IMG/VR virus record: IMGVR_UViG_3300023184_000024
Span: 186,001 to 250,000 of that record
From: a virus
DNA: 64,000 nucleotides
Strand: one strand, 5' to 3'
Shown here: positions 9,880-19,373 of the stretch, piece by piece
Numbering within the stretch: the stretch's first letter is position 1
Layout of the letters: each line of letters opens with the position of its first letter
Notes under the pieces: generated by a model
Seen by the model: only the letters and a program-made list of their open reading frames with translations
What the model was told of the DNA's origin: nothing
Database searches by the model: none
Program-made: the position numbers and the translations under genes

Positions 9880-12800
9880 TTAAAAATCTCTCGAAACACT
9901 TTGTACGTAGGTGGTGCTTGTTGCTTGTTGCGCTTCGGCTTTGATCTGCAAAGATAGTATTGCCGAGTTTGCAGTACGTATATCTATCTGCCCAGTATTC
10001 AATAATGTTTGTACATCAGATTCTGAATACACTGTTTCAACTGTGCCATTCAACAGTGCTACCTGGGTTGATACTGCTTGTTGCGACACTCCGGCGCCGC
10101 CTGCCCAGTCAGTCTGAGACACCGAGCTGGCCAGGCCAACAGTTTGTCCGCCACTTGTGGGTGCTAATGCAACTGCTAATCCCAAAGTTTGTAATGGGTC
10201 GTCTTGTTGTAATATTGAATTAATATTATTATCAACTGTTGCAGTATCGTTGATGTTTACCCCTGTTGGAGTATAAGACATTGCTTGTCCGTCACCTTGA
10301 CTAATGTCTGTGGTCGAATATGTAGTTTCATTTGGGGTGACTGATGCTGAACGAATTTGGGAGTCTGCGCCCGGATTGTTTGTGTTGTCACTGTTGGTTT
10401 GTCCCACATTGACAACGTTGGTATTTTGTTGTTGTTGAGTTTGGCTGGCTGCTGTTGTGGTTGGAAGCTGGAAGAATATCTGTGCACCATTTATTTCTTG
10501 TGTGAATTTTCCCTGAGAGAAAGTGCTGGTGCAGTCTATTGCTCGATACACATAACTTTGCTTGGCATCACCACCATTGCCGGCAGCTCTATTTGCTCCG
10601 TAATTATTTTGTCCCGGATCCATTAGTCCTGTTCCCGAGTTATAATCTACCGGTGTGTTAAATGCAACTTCAAACAGTATTTCCTGACTTTCAAAATTAA
10701 TAGTGCCATCGGATAAAAATGGACCGTAATTAAATTTCAACCCTGCTACACCTGACCACAACTCCCCTTGTTGTATCCATCCTGGATCTCCAACTATGTT
10801 TAATCTCACTCGTGCTGTGTCTGCCGGACTGTAAAGATAATCGGCAGCATTGGCTGATGGTTCGTTGATTTTACCTTCAAGACCTTGGTCACTTTGGTTA
10901 CTCCGGGGTTGGAATGTTCGTTTATCTAAATCTCGATAGTTGGCAGTTCTTGTAGTCGACGGTCGCTTGGAGTTAACTACCACATAGTACAAATAATTAT
11001 AATCTTGCTGGTAATCCAAGATTTCGGTGTTTTGTCCCGTGAACCAATGATTGTATTTCTTGTGCGTTCCTTTAAAAGGACTTTGTACAAAATAATCACT
11101 CTTTACATCATTGACCTTGTACATGCTGACCTGATATGTAATCTTGTATGCATAGTCATTTCTTTTTGGGTCGTACCTGGTTTGTTCAGATTCCATGCCA
11201 ATTCTGTACCAGGCAAATGCTTCAGCTGGTGTGCCTTGTGGAATTTCCTTGCCGTCTTCTGTGATAATTTTAGTCTGTTGATCGTATATGTAAGTGCTGG
11301 TTCTAGTAACTTGATCAATGAATTGAACAATACTCATACCGGCAACTGCGCTAACTGTTTTTGCAGAATTGTTAACTGATTGTTTTGCTCCATCTTTGGA
11401 CTGTGCGGCAGTTTGTGCAGTGGTCATTGGCAAGAACTTTTTATTAATAGTGCCCGGGGGTGTTAATTTAGAATTTTGTATTGCTGGTTCTACAATAACA
11501 ATCTTGTATTCGTCGGGGTAGGTATACGTTCCTTTTTTAACCAACTCTGCTTGAAATTGATTTAGTGCATAAGTTAGACCACGTGCTATACTAGGGTTGG
11601 GTGCCGAACTAGCCATGGACGGTGCTTGATTTTGTGTGGTTACTATTCCAGTCTCACTGGCAGTGGTGTCACTGTCAGATGTCTGTGTGGCATTTTGTGT
11701 GGTAAGTTGCCGAGACGTTGCACCAGTTACTGCAGAAGTTGTGACTTCTCTTCCTTCGTTGTCTGTGGTTTGATTAGAATTATTACTTGTTTGGTTGCCC
11801 GACAGCAACTCCTTGAGTGTTGTGGCAGTCAATTCTATGTTGTATGGTATAACTCCTCGTCCATTGCCCGACCCAATTGCATTTTGTGGGCACACTGCCT
11901 GACAATCATATTCAACCAAGTTGTTTGCCAACTTAAATTTAATTCCAGTGAATTGAAAGGGGATAAACTTTTCAGTGATGGCATTTTTATCTGAGAGGCC
12001 CGAAGTATCTGTGGACATGTTGCCTGCTGATACCAAGTTTCCGTTGATATCGTACCCGTAAAATCGTATTACCATAAGATAATTTTGTGCGGCATAGTTT
12101 TGGTTAGCGCCTTTGCCTGCATACTGTTTTGTGGCTGCAACAAGATTGTCTAAGAATGATACACCATTTGGTTCAATTATTTTAAACGACATATCAAAAA
12201 CATTGTGCGCACCCTTTGATCCTTTGCCTGTGATAAGACTGCGCAATTTTATATCGTCAATGTAATAATCCAATGGGAAATATTGATTTCTACCGGCGTT
12301 GCTGGCCGGACTTCCTGCACCTACTGCGCCTGCAGAAACTGCGGCACCACCACTTTGCATCAACAGCTGATGACTGGGAATGTATCTGCGTTTAGTGCGA
12401 AGCAATTTTGAATAATCATCCTTGTTCATGATGTAAATGCTGACACTGTAAGTATAACTGGCATACTTGGATAGCATATTGGCCTGGGGAGTAATTACTG
12501 CATTTTGTCCGCCAAACACATCGTTGATCGAAGATCGTGTGTTGGTGTTAGTATTTCCAACTAGAGTTGTGTCATCTTGATCATCACCGGGGGCAGCGAC
12601 TCCTGGAGAATATGGTGCTGTTGGGGCAGACGTGGCCGTAAATATTTCATTCTGGCTCTCCATTTCGTTATTTTGGTAATCTGATCCCACTGGCAAATTG
12701 CCCGGGATCGGTCGTCCCGATGTTGGTGGTGGTATTGATTGTAGATCCGTTGCTGTTCTTGTGGCAGCATCGGTGCCAGTGTCCGTGGATTCACCTGGAT

Positions 12801-13128
12801 CAAATCTTGCGGCATTTGACCCTCCGGACGTGCCGGGCCGGATCATTCTTCCTTCTACTTCTAATATGTCTCCAGGCAGTTCCGGAGTTTGTGTGTTTGC
12901 ACGGTCATCGCGGGCAAGTTGCGCATTTGCTGTTATTTCTCCCGAACTGGTAACAGATCCATTTGTGCCAATGGCATCCATTTCTAGTAGAGTTCGCCGA
13001 ATGTCGGTGTTGATAAATTGTATTTCTGGAAGCACAGTTGCATCACCGCCAGAATATCGTTGTGCAAGAACTTCTCGTTGCTGTAGTAAACGTTGATACC
13101 TTGCTTCTAATTGTTCTAGGCTGGCCAT
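9880..13128 (-). CDS. Large virion protein between gp53 and gp5, possible hub (gp27-like role)
   Basis: A 1082-residue protein with an Asn/Ser/Thr/Gln-rich N-terminus (residues 1-215, probably disordered). A folded core follows (about 225-450, with YSVSIYIMNKDDYSKLLRT and NVFDMSFKIIEPNGVSFLDN), then a second core around 540-760 and a Gln/Thr-rich tail. Proteins of this size next to gp53 and gp5 occur in environmental T4-like phages as virion proteins. The neighbour of gp5 in the assembled hub is gp27, so a gp27-like torus role is an inference from place and size only. It is coupled to gp53 (3 nt gap) and to gp5 (adjacent). Confidence 0.8.
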   Translation of the reverse strand: MASLEQLEARYQRLLQQREVLAQRYSGGDATVLPEIQFINTDIRRTLLEMDAIGTNGSVTSSGEITANAQLARDDRANTQTPELPGDILEVEGRMIRPGTSGGSNAARFDPGESTDTGTDAATRTATDLQSIPPPTSGRPIPGNLPVGSDYQNNEMESQNEIFTATSAPTAPYSPGVAAPGDDQDDTTLVGNTNTNTRSSINDVFGGQNAVITPQANMLSKYASYTYSVSIYIMNKDDYSKLLRTKRRYIPSHQLLMQSGGAAVSAGAVGAGSPASNAGRNQYFPLDYYIDDIKLRSLITGKGSKGAHNVFDMSFKIIEPNGVSFLDNLVAATKQYAGKGANQNYAAQNYLMVIRFYGYDINGNLVSAGNMSTDTSGLSDKNAITEKFIPFQFTGIKFKLANNLVEYDCQAVCPQNAIGSGNGRGVIPYNIELTATTLKELLSGNQTSNNSNQTTDNEGREVTTSAVTGATSRQLTTQNATQTSDSDTTASETGIVTTQNQAPSMASSAPNPSIARGLTYALNQFQAELVKKGTYTYPDEYKIVIVEPAIQNSKLTPPGTINKKFLPMTTAQTAAQSKDGAKQSVNNSAKTVSAVAGMSIVQFIDQVTRTSTYIYDQQTKIITEDGKEIPQGTPAEAFAWYRIGMESEQTRYDPKRNDYAYKITYQVSMYKVNDVKSDYFVQSPFKGTHKKYNHWFTGQNTEILDYQQDYNYLYYVVVNSKRPSTTRTANYRDLDKRTFQPRSNQSDQGLEGKINEPSANAADYLYSPADTARVRLNIVGDPGWIQQGELWSGVAGLKFNYGPFLSDGTINFESQEILFEVAFNTPVDYNSGTGLMDPGQNNYGANRAAGNGGDAKQSYVYRAIDCTSTFSQGKFTQEINGAQIFFQLPTTTAASQTQQQQNTNVVNVGQTNSDNTNNPGADSQIRSASVTPNETTYSTTDISQGDGQAMSYTPTGVNINDTATVDNNINSILQQDDPLQTLGLAVALAPTSGGQTVGLASSVSQTDWAGGAGVSQQAVSTQVALLNGTVETVYSESDVQTLLNTGQIDIRTANSAILSLQIKAEAQQATSTTYVQSVSRDF

Positions 13129-13131
13129 ATA

Positions 13132-13431
13132 TTAAAATCCCAGTGTGGCTCTTAAGGTAGTTATTTTAGGAAGGTATATAGTTTTTCCAGCTTCAAAATC
13201 CCAAGGTGGCGCAATAAGCGTGTTTGGATTGCGTTGGTAAAATACCCACCACAGAGAAGGCTGGTCGTACAAGTCAAAGGCCAACAAATCAGGCCTAAAT
13301 TGATAAGTTTGATTAATACGAAATATTGTATCATCGTTCTCCTTGGGGATAGCACGATTGGTCATGGTATCCAAATAGAATTGATTGTACGGTGTTGAAA
13401 AATAAGGACTGGTTGAATCGTAGATAGCCAT
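13132..13431 (-). CDS. 53: Baseplate wedge protein gp53-like
   Basis: A 99-residue protein with the gp53 pattern: a short N-terminus with TPYNQFYLDTMTNRAIP, then FRPDLLAFDLYDQPSLWWVF (about residues 47-66) and a LysM-like end, PWDFEAGKTIYLPK. gp53 joins adjacent wedges around the hub. It is shorter than T4 gp53 (196), as is common for the compact form in environmental T4-like phages. The start codon overlaps the preceding stop by one base (TAATG), so translation is coupled to the upstream 759-residue protein. Confidence 0.87.
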   Translation of the reverse strand: MAIYDSTSPYFSTPYNQFYLDTMTNRAIPKENDDTIFRINQTYQFRPDLLAFDLYDQPSLWWVFYQRNPNTLIAPPWDFEAGKTIYLPKITTLRATLGF

Positions 13432-15710
13432 TACCAGAATCCTCCCTTGATTAATTGACCATTTGCAAACTGTTTAAGACTAAACTCTTTGCTGACTTGT
13501 TCTCTGGTTTGTATTGGCAACAATGTCAGGTTCATCTCTAATTTAGTCGGAACATAGGTTGGTCGATTTATTCCTCCTAACACCTGAGCTGGCGCTGGTG
13601 TGCTTGTAATAGCACCTTTTTTTAGTCCGGCTGCAGAAATTCTAGCAAGCACAGCATCAAATGGATTGGTTGGCAAACTTTGTCGGTCTCTACGTTGTAA
13701 CAGGCTGGTGCCGTCAACATTGGGACTTCTTGCTCTAATGTAATCCACATCATTGGGCAACGTGTAATTAAAATTACTGACCACGCATGAATGCAAATTA
13801 AACTGATACTCTCCTAGGCCTTCAAGAAACACCATTGGAGGCGGCGCTCCTCGTTGCGCATCTTGTCCATAAAACATTTTAGTAACACTGCGGAAAAAAT
13901 GTATTACCGCCAGTACATAACTGGCTTCCGCGGAGTCTTGAGCAGTAAAGGTTGCTCTTAAATTTATTTCGCCAACATAGCTGTTTCGATAAAAATATCC
14001 ACGATAGTTGCTGTGTGTCAAATCGTATTCGTTGTAGTTGGCATGATAATTTGTATCAATTTGTGGCATGTACGGAAATACCACACCATCTGTGATTGCC
14101 AATGGTTGTAAAATTCCCTGTTCGTTGGCTGGCAATTTGTACAAATAGTTTGCACCGGGTGCCAGCCGTAATCTCACACGCCAGTCACCATCATTGGCTT
14201 GGCTACGTTGTGCTTGCAATGCCGCTTGTTTCCTTGCATTGTTAAGGGTCGCTTGTTGTCTGGCTTCTTGTGCCAATGCCTGTGTGCCAGGATCAACATA
14301 GTCGCCACCGGCATAGTAAGGCTCCCCGGTTTCAGGGTTAATTGCCCAGCCAGGGTTTAAATTGCCTTCGTCATCATAGGGCAATCCGTTAGGGTATGCC
14401 GATGGGTCATCATTGGGTGGCTCAGGCAAGGAGTTTTCAATGTCCGTTTCCACTTCCTCGGGTAATTTGTATAGGCCGCCATCAGTTTCTACAAATTGAT
14501 CTTCGGGCAATACCAGCAATCCTGTGCCGTTGTCAACAAACTCATTTTCTGCATTGTTAGTGGCCAGGGCAGCCGGATCGCTGTTGTCAACAGCAACTGG
14601 ACCATAGTCAATATCCCCCGGTGGGAATTCGTCCTCGGCGCCACCGCCGCCTGCACCAAGGAAGCCATTGCCGCCGTTGATCAGATTGTATCCTTGAACC
14701 AAAAGATTTACTTGTGGTACAAAGAGTCTTGCCAAAGCTAATGCGACCTCTGCCGGTGTTTGCTCAACATTAGTTGCAATGTCACCAAGTTTTACTATTT
14801 TGTTTGTTGTGCCAATTATACTATTAACCTGACTGTACCCGGGTATTTGATTCAACCCTAAATTGATGGCTTTGTCAATTAACTTGTCAAGAATGGGGCC
14901 TTGATAAGGTAGTCCCAACGAGTCCTTGATTGCTTTGGTTACGCTGGTATTAGCTGTAACTTCCACTGTTTGGATTTTGGTATCGCCCTCATCTATAGTG
15001 GGCAAGGTTGTGTCTGTGGTAACATCTGCTAGGCTTGTTATCGAAGATTTGGCAAGGTTGCTGCCTGTGGTGTTTACTGTAGTTGATGTAACTTGCCCAT
15101 CAAACGGCGTGAGGTCGGTGGGGAGTTTTACAGTCAATCCTCCTTCAACATCGGCTTGGTATTCAGCAATGGTTTGTAGTGCTAAGTCTTGTAACTCTGC
15201 AACCAGTGCTGGTAGATTATCTTTGTATCCAAACAAGGCAGCATAGGCCACATCAATGGCGCCTTCGGCTGCATCTAATGTGTAGGCTTGTACTCCGTCA
15301 ATTATAGTCAGTGAATTATCTGGATTTTGGCCTCGTGCGTTAAGTTCAGTAACAATACTTTCTTTTAAGGCAAGAGCAGTGTCTACATTTTGTTGTAAAA
15401 ATGCCAAGGCTTGATCGTTGGTTATAGTGTCATCGGCGGCATAGCGAACTATTGTATTATATGAAGTTGCTCCAGTTCCGTTGCTGGGTTGTTGTACGTT
15501 GTTATAGCCCACAGTTGTGGTGCCATCTGTGACACTGATTTTATCATCACCGCCAACGATATCCACAGAAACTCCAGAAGTGCCCTCGGCTGTGACTGCG
15601 TTATCTTGAACCCACGCATTGTATTCTTCTTCTGTTACAGTTTGGCCAGCAGAATCGTAACCGCCTTGTGCGTTAATAATAAAAATGCTTTGGTTGTTAT
15701 TTTCTGCCAT
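13431..15710 (-). CDS. Baseplate/tail-tube junction protein, gp48/gp54-like candidate
   Basis: A 759-residue virion protein. The N-terminal 300 residues are acidic and Thr/Val-rich, followed by a Gly/Asp/Pro-rich linker (about 370-490). The C-terminal part (about 505-690) is the recognisable region: RLRLAPGANYLYKLP, an aromatic-rich stretch with HSNYRGYFYRNSYVGEINL, then VIHFFRSVTKMFYGQDAQRG and a VSNFNYTLPNDVDYIRA strand. This domain resembles tail-tube-cap/structural proteins found upstream of gp53 in T4-like environmental phages. Assignment as gp48 or gp54 is not secure. A GGTAAATA octamer lies 18 nt upstream of the ATG with an AAGGA Shine-Dalgarno between, so it heads the baseplate operon. 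Confidence 0.75.
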   Translation of the reverse strand: MAENNNQSIFIINAQGGYDSAGQTVTEEEYNAWVQDNAVTAEGTSGVSVDIVGGDDKISVTDGTTTVGYNNVQQPSNGTGATSYNTIVRYAADDTITNDQALAFLQQNVDTALALKESIVTELNARGQNPDNSLTIIDGVQAYTLDAAEGAIDVAYAALFGYKDNLPALVAELQDLALQTIAEYQADVEGGLTVKLPTDLTPFDGQVTSTTVNTTGSNLAKSSITSLADVTTDTTLPTIDEGDTKIQTVEVTANTSVTKAIKDSLGLPYQGPILDKLIDKAINLGLNQIPGYSQVNSIIGTTNKIVKLGDIATNVEQTPAEVALALARLFVPQVNLLVQGYNLINGGNGFLGAGGGGAEDEFPPGDIDYGPVAVDNSDPAALATNNAENEFVDNGTGLLVLPEDQFVETDGGLYKLPEEVETDIENSLPEPPNDDPSAYPNGLPYDDEGNLNPGWAINPETGEPYYAGGDYVDPGTQALAQEARQQATLNNARKQAALQAQRSQANDGDWRVRLRLAPGANYLYKLPANEQGILQPLAITDGVVFPYMPQIDTNYHANYNEYDLTHSNYRGYFYRNSYVGEINLRATFTAQDSAEASYVLAVIHFFRSVTKMFYGQDAQRGAPPPMVFLEGLGEYQFNLHSCVVSNFNYTLPNDVDYIRARSPNVDGTSLLQRRDRQSLPTNPFDAVLARISAAGLKKGAITSTPAPAQVLGGINRPTYVPTKLEMNLTLLPIQTREQVSKEFSLKQFANGQLIKGGFW

Positions 15711-15728
15711 GTCAGTAGTCCTTGTGAA

Positions 15729-15736
15729 TATTTACC
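15729..15736 (-). promoter_or_regulatory. Late promoter-like octamer of the baseplate operon
   Basis: GGTAAATA on the minus strand, 18 nt before the ATG at 15710, with AAGGA between. It matches the T4 late -10 element (TATAAATA) at six of eight positions. Confidence 0.6.
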
Positions 15737-15787
15737 TAAAAAATAAACGGCAAATATAACGGTCGAGAATAAACGAGCAAATAAAGG

Positions 15788-15816
15788 TTGATGTTGCCAA
15801 AAAAGTGTGTTACAAT
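15788..15816 (+). promoter_or_regulatory. Sigma70-like promoter of the gp55-gp47-gp46 operon
   Basis: TTGATG at 15788-15793 and TACAAT at 15811-15816 with a 17-nt spacer, followed by AGGAGG at 15827-15832 and the gp55 ATG at 15837. It is the only promoter-like signal seen before this plus-strand operon. It is divergent from the late promoter at 15729-15736. Confidence 0.55.
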
Positions 15817-15836
15817 AACTAGGAATAGGAGGACTA

Positions 15837-16781
15837 ATGTCTTTACCAACTACACCAAAAGTAAACTATCTGAACAATAGAGATATTCTTAAAGAAATAC
15901 ATTTAAGCAAAAACACATATTGCAGTTATCGTGATCCAGTTACTGATCACCAATACGACATTATTTTACCCAGCGTTTCTAAAATCAATGTCAGAACAAT
16001 AGCAGAAGCTCGCCGAAATCGTGCTGATCGACTCAAACGAGAAACCGGAACTCCGGTTGACCCCAAGAAAATTCCCAACACTGATTTGGTGTTTAGAATT
16101 TCTTGCTGGGATCATATTCCAATTGCTCCTAAAAAAGTTCCCAAAACACAGGTCAAAAAACGCAAGATTGAAGACATTCTGGAAATCGAAGATACGCCCG
16201 AAGATGATGTCATTGACGATATACCTGCACTTGCTGCCGTAGTTGACACAGCACATGTGCGTGTAAACTTTCCTCCTTTTTGGCAATATCGACTTGATGA
16301 AAATAAAACTCCGTTTCTAGTAGGAAAAAGTCACTGGAAGGGTGATTTAGAAACCGGTGAATACAGTCGTGAGCACGGTAACATGACTCGTAAATTAGCA
16401 CTGATGTTTATTAAATTATGTGAACGATATGCAACAAGGAGCAACTGGCGTGGATACACCTACAACGAAGAAATGCGAGGACAAGCCTTGCTACAACTCA
16501 GTCAAATTGGACTCCAGTTCGATGAATCAAAATCGCAGAACCCTTTTGCGTATTATACTGCCGCTATCACTAATAGCTTTACTCGTGTCTTGAACATTGA
16601 AAAGAAGATGCAGAACATCCGCGATGATATTTTAGAAATGAATGGTCTCAATCCAAGTTGGACTCGACAAAATGCGGCAAATGGCAACCGGTCTGGCCCA
16701 GTTACTACCACTTCCTACGATACCGCCACCGAAAGCGATGTTGATCCAGCGCCTGATAATATCACAGTTCCAGAAAAATGA
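15837..16781 (+). CDS. 55: Late transcription sigma factor gp55-like
   Basis: A 314-residue homologue of the T4 late sigma factor, which directs host RNA polymerase to TATAAATA-type promoters. The conserved C-terminal part is clear: MTRKLALMFIKLCERYA, the WRGYTYNEEMRGQALLQL stretch (region 2-like), then FDESKSQNPFAYYTAAITNS and a final IEKKMQNIRDDILEMNGLNP. The N-terminus VNYLNNRDILKEIHLSKNTY also looks family-typical. Between them lies a charged insertion (about residues 30-150) that makes the protein much longer than T4 gp55 (185). AGGAGG precedes the ATG. Its predicted target sites are seen before the virion genes in this window. Confidence 0.88.
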   Translation: MSLPTTPKVNYLNNRDILKEIHLSKNTYCSYRDPVTDHQYDIILPSVSKINVRTIAEARRNRADRLKRETGTPVDPKKIPNTDLVFRISCWDHIPIAPKKVPKTQVKKRKIEDILEIEDTPEDDVIDDIPALAAVVDTAHVRVNFPPFWQYRLDENKTPFLVGKSHWKGDLETGEYSREHGNMTRKLALMFIKLCERYATRSNWRGYTYNEEMRGQALLQLSQIGLQFDESKSQNPFAYYTAAITNSFTRVLNIEKKMQNIRDDILEMNGLNPSWTRQNAANGNRSGPVTTTSYDTATESDVDPAPDNITVPEK

Positions 16782-17704
16782 AATCCAAGTCTACGGTGAT
16801 TTTATACAACGGAGGATCGTATGGATCGTATCTGCACTGGCTGATTTATTCAATGACATTCGATGGCGAGTTATTTGAGCCGTTCACTAGCAAAGGAACC
16901 AGTCATGAATTTGGTCGATTGATCAAAGACGATCATGCACATCTAATTGGCTCGCCGACCATTGAAGAGTTGTTGGCCATGCCCAATGAGCAGATTCCGC
17001 CGTTGATAAAAATTCATCCAAAAACACAGCAAAGTGAAAGCTTGGTTGAGAATATCGAGTTGCTTTTAGAAAAATTTGAAAAATTAATCATAGTTTACCC
17101 GGACAAGAACTCATACCTACTAAACATCAACAATTATGTTTATAAGATTTGGGATGACTTATGGTCTGGAGCTCTTGGCCACATGCGCAAAGAAGATCTC
17201 TACAATAATTTTCCTATTGCACTCGATACACCCCTTGAAGACATACCCACGTGGATTATCAGAGAATATCTCAGCTACAACTTATTTGAATCCTGGGAAG
17301 ATCAAGTTGAGTGGTACCTCCCTCAACAGTATCAACATCCCGACTGCCACTATGTGTTTGTCAATGACTTGTTATACCAACCAATAAATACATTGAACAC
17401 AATCAAGCAGTTTGCAAACTTGTCTTGGGTGCGTAACCCTCAAGAAATATTGCCCTACCATGAAAAAAATCTTGTACTTCAGAAATACCTTGAGCAAGAT
17501 CACATTGCAAGAACAATATTAACTAATTTGATTGACAATGACTTTTGTTCTTGGGGCGCCGACGAAATTACTATCATCACCGAAGCATGGATACAAAAAG
17601 TTCTTAGAGATCACGGGTATAGTTTTAAATGCCACGGACTCAACCAATTTCCTTGCAACACAATCGACTTAACAAACCTAATAGAAAAACATGAATCTAT
17701 TTAA
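16778..17704 (+). CDS. Hypothetical protein, sulfotransferase-like N-terminus
   Basis: A 308-residue protein not firmly recognised. The N-terminus (residues 5-25, VILYNGGSYGSYLHWLIYS) resembles the phosphate-binding strand-loop-helix of sulfotransferase-like P-loop proteins. A Lys-Ile-His-Pro strand near residue 85 and an IIVYPDKNSYLLNINNY strand near 105 are also compatible with that fold. The C-terminus is Asp/Tyr-rich with a YVFVNDLLYQPINTLNTIK segment typical of similar phage hypotheticals. The start overlaps the gp55 stop (ATGA), and the end overlaps gp47 by 14 nt. Enzymatic function is unproven. Confidence 0.75.
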   Translation: MKSKSTVILYNGGSYGSYLHWLIYSMTFDGELFEPFTSKGTSHEFGRLIKDDHAHLIGSPTIEELLAMPNEQIPPLIKIHPKTQQSESLVENIELLLEKFEKLIIVYPDKNSYLLNINNYVYKIWDDLWSGALGHMRKEDLYNNFPIALDTPLEDIPTWIIREYLSYNLFESWEDQVEWYLPQQYQHPDCHYVFVNDLLYQPINTLNTIKQFANLSWVRNPQEILPYHEKNLVLQKYLEQDHIARTILTNLIDNDFCSWGADEITIITEAWIQKVLRDHGYSFKCHGLNQFPCNTIDLTNLIEKHESI

Positions 17705-18704
17705 AAAAGCTGCCATCTTCACTGACATCCATTTTGGACTAAAGTCAAACAGTCAACTGCACAACGATGACTGCTTGAACTTTATCAAATGGGCCACTGC
17801 CAAGGCCAAAGCCGAAGGCTGTGAAACTTGTTTGTTTCTTGGCGACTGGCACAATAACCGAGCCAGTTTAAATATTGTCACATTGAACTACAGCTTACAA
17901 GCACTGGAGCACTTAAATGCAAATTTTAATGACGTCTACTTTATTCCTGGGAATCATGACTTGTATTATCGCGACAAACGGGATATACAAAGCGTGGAGT
18001 GGGCAAAACATCTCCCAAACGTACATATATGTAACGATTGGTTCAACAGTGGCGATGTGGTTATCGCTCCTTGGCTGTGTGGCGATGATCACAAGCGCAT
18101 ACCTAAGCTGACAGGCAAGTACATGTTTGGGCACTTTGAGTTGCCTGGTTACTTGATGAATGCCATGGTGGAAATGCCGGACCATGGTGAGGTACGCAGA
18201 GAAGATTTTACGAACTTTGAACATGTGTTCACCGGTCACTTTCACAAACGTCAGACCAAAAAGAACATCACCTACATTGGCAATTGCTTTCCGCACAACT
18301 ACGCCGATGCCGGTGACGATGATCGCGGGCTTGCTGTACTAGAATGGGGCAAAGATCCTGTGTATCATGCATGGCCTGACCAACCTAGATATCGAGTTTA
18401 TAAATTAGGCAATGTAATTGACCATGCTGCCACACTCTTGGCGCCCGGTATGCATGTTCGTGTAGAACTTGACATCGAGATCAGCTACGAAGAAGCAAAT
18501 TTTATCAAAGAAACATTTATTAAACAATACAATCTAAGAGAGATGGCGCTTATACCTAGTAAAAATTCCGGGGTTGACACAGACATGTCGCCAGGGGAAA
18601 TTAAATTTGAAAGCGTTGATCAGATTGTCATTGATCAAATTACAAAAATTGAATCAAATTTTTATGATCCAAAGCTGTTGCTTTCCATATACCAATCATT
18701 ATGA
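17691..18704 (+). CDS. 47: Recombination endonuclease subunit gp47 (SbcD/Mre11-like)
   Basis: A 337-residue calcineurin-type phosphoesterase that pairs with gp46 in DNA end resection for recombination-dependent replication. The metal-binding motifs are in order: TDIHFG (D12, H14), GDWHNN (51-56), PGNHD (86-90), FGHFE (146-150) and TGHFHKR (181-187). Length equals T4 gp47 (339). It begins inside the end of the upstream gene (14-nt overlap) and its stop overlaps the next ATG (ATGA). Unusually, gp46 is not adjacent: five enzyme genes (about 4.3 kb) separate the two. Confidence 0.95.
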   Translation: MNLFKKAAIFTDIHFGLKSNSQLHNDDCLNFIKWATAKAKAEGCETCLFLGDWHNNRASLNIVTLNYSLQALEHLNANFNDVYFIPGNHDLYYRDKRDIQSVEWAKHLPNVHICNDWFNSGDVVIAPWLCGDDHKRIPKLTGKYMFGHFELPGYLMNAMVEMPDHGEVRREDFTNFEHVFTGHFHKRQTKKNITYIGNCFPHNYADAGDDDRGLAVLEWGKDPVYHAWPDQPRYRVYKLGNVIDHAATLLAPGMHVRVELDIEISYEEANFIKETFIKQYNLREMALIPSKNSGVDTDMSPGEIKFESVDQIVIDQITKIESNFYDPKLLLSIYQSL

Positions 18705-19372
18705 CAAACATAGAATCTCTGAGACGAACTGACATCACTGATTTAAAAGAACTGGGGTTACAGTTCAACGAGCCGTGGCAGGTGGTAGATCATTTTGAAA
18801 AATTAGTAGCAGGATTTTTTGGAGCACAATACGGTGTGGCCACTGATTGTTGTAGTCATGGTATTGAACTTTGTTTGCGTATACTTCCGCGCTCAGAAAA
18901 AAATGTTGTTGTCCCAACCCATACATATATGAGTGTGCCAATGACATTAGAAATTCTATCAATCCCATATGAATTATCAGATTTAAAATGGCAAGGTAGC
19001 TATAAGTTAGATCCATACCCGATCATTGATGCTGCCACAATGTGGATGCCAAATTCGTATGTTCCGGGATCGATGACCGTTATTAGTTTTCAATATCAAA
19101 AATATCTACCCATTGGCCGTGGCGGAATGATTTTGCTAGATGATGTTACAATGTACAATAGGTTACAACGATTGGTGCGCGATGGTCGGGATCGTACAAT
19201 CAATCATAGAATTGACAATGTCAACGAAATAGGTTTTCATTATCATATGATCCCCGAAGATGCCGCACGAGGAATAAAATTGTTTGACTTGCGCAAAGGT
19301 ACATCTTTTGCTGGATGGTCTTGGCAGGATTATACAAATTTAAAAGACAAAGATATTTTCAAGGAAAAATAA
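18701..19372 (+). CDS. DegT/DnrJ/EryC1-type PLP aminotransferase, short form
   Basis: A 223-residue protein of the DegT/DnrJ/EryC1/StrS family, which transaminates keto-sugars in amino-sugar and surface-glycan synthesis using PLP. The family features are seen: ATDCCSHGIELCLRIL (substrate/PLP phosphate loop, about 47-62), VVVPTHTYMSVP (69-80), PIIDAA with D110 for the PLP ring nitrogen, and SFQYQKYLPIGRGGM with K134 as the Schiff-base lysine. Usual family length is about 370. The C-terminal small domain is mostly missing, so it is a minimal or reduced version. No frameshift was seen and the frame ends cleanly 1 nt before the next gene. The specific substrate is unknown. Confidence 0.85.
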   Translation: MTNIESLRRTDITDLKELGLQFNEPWQVVDHFEKLVAGFFGAQYGVATDCCSHGIELCLRILPRSEKNVVVPTHTYMSVPMTLEILSIPYELSDLKWQGSYKLDPYPIIDAATMWMPNSYVPGSMTVISFQYQKYLPIGRGGMILLDDVTMYNRLQRLVRDGRDRTINHRIDNVNEIGFHYHMIPEDAARGIKLFDLRKGTSFAGWSWQDYTNLKDKDIFKEK

Positions 19373-19373
19373 T

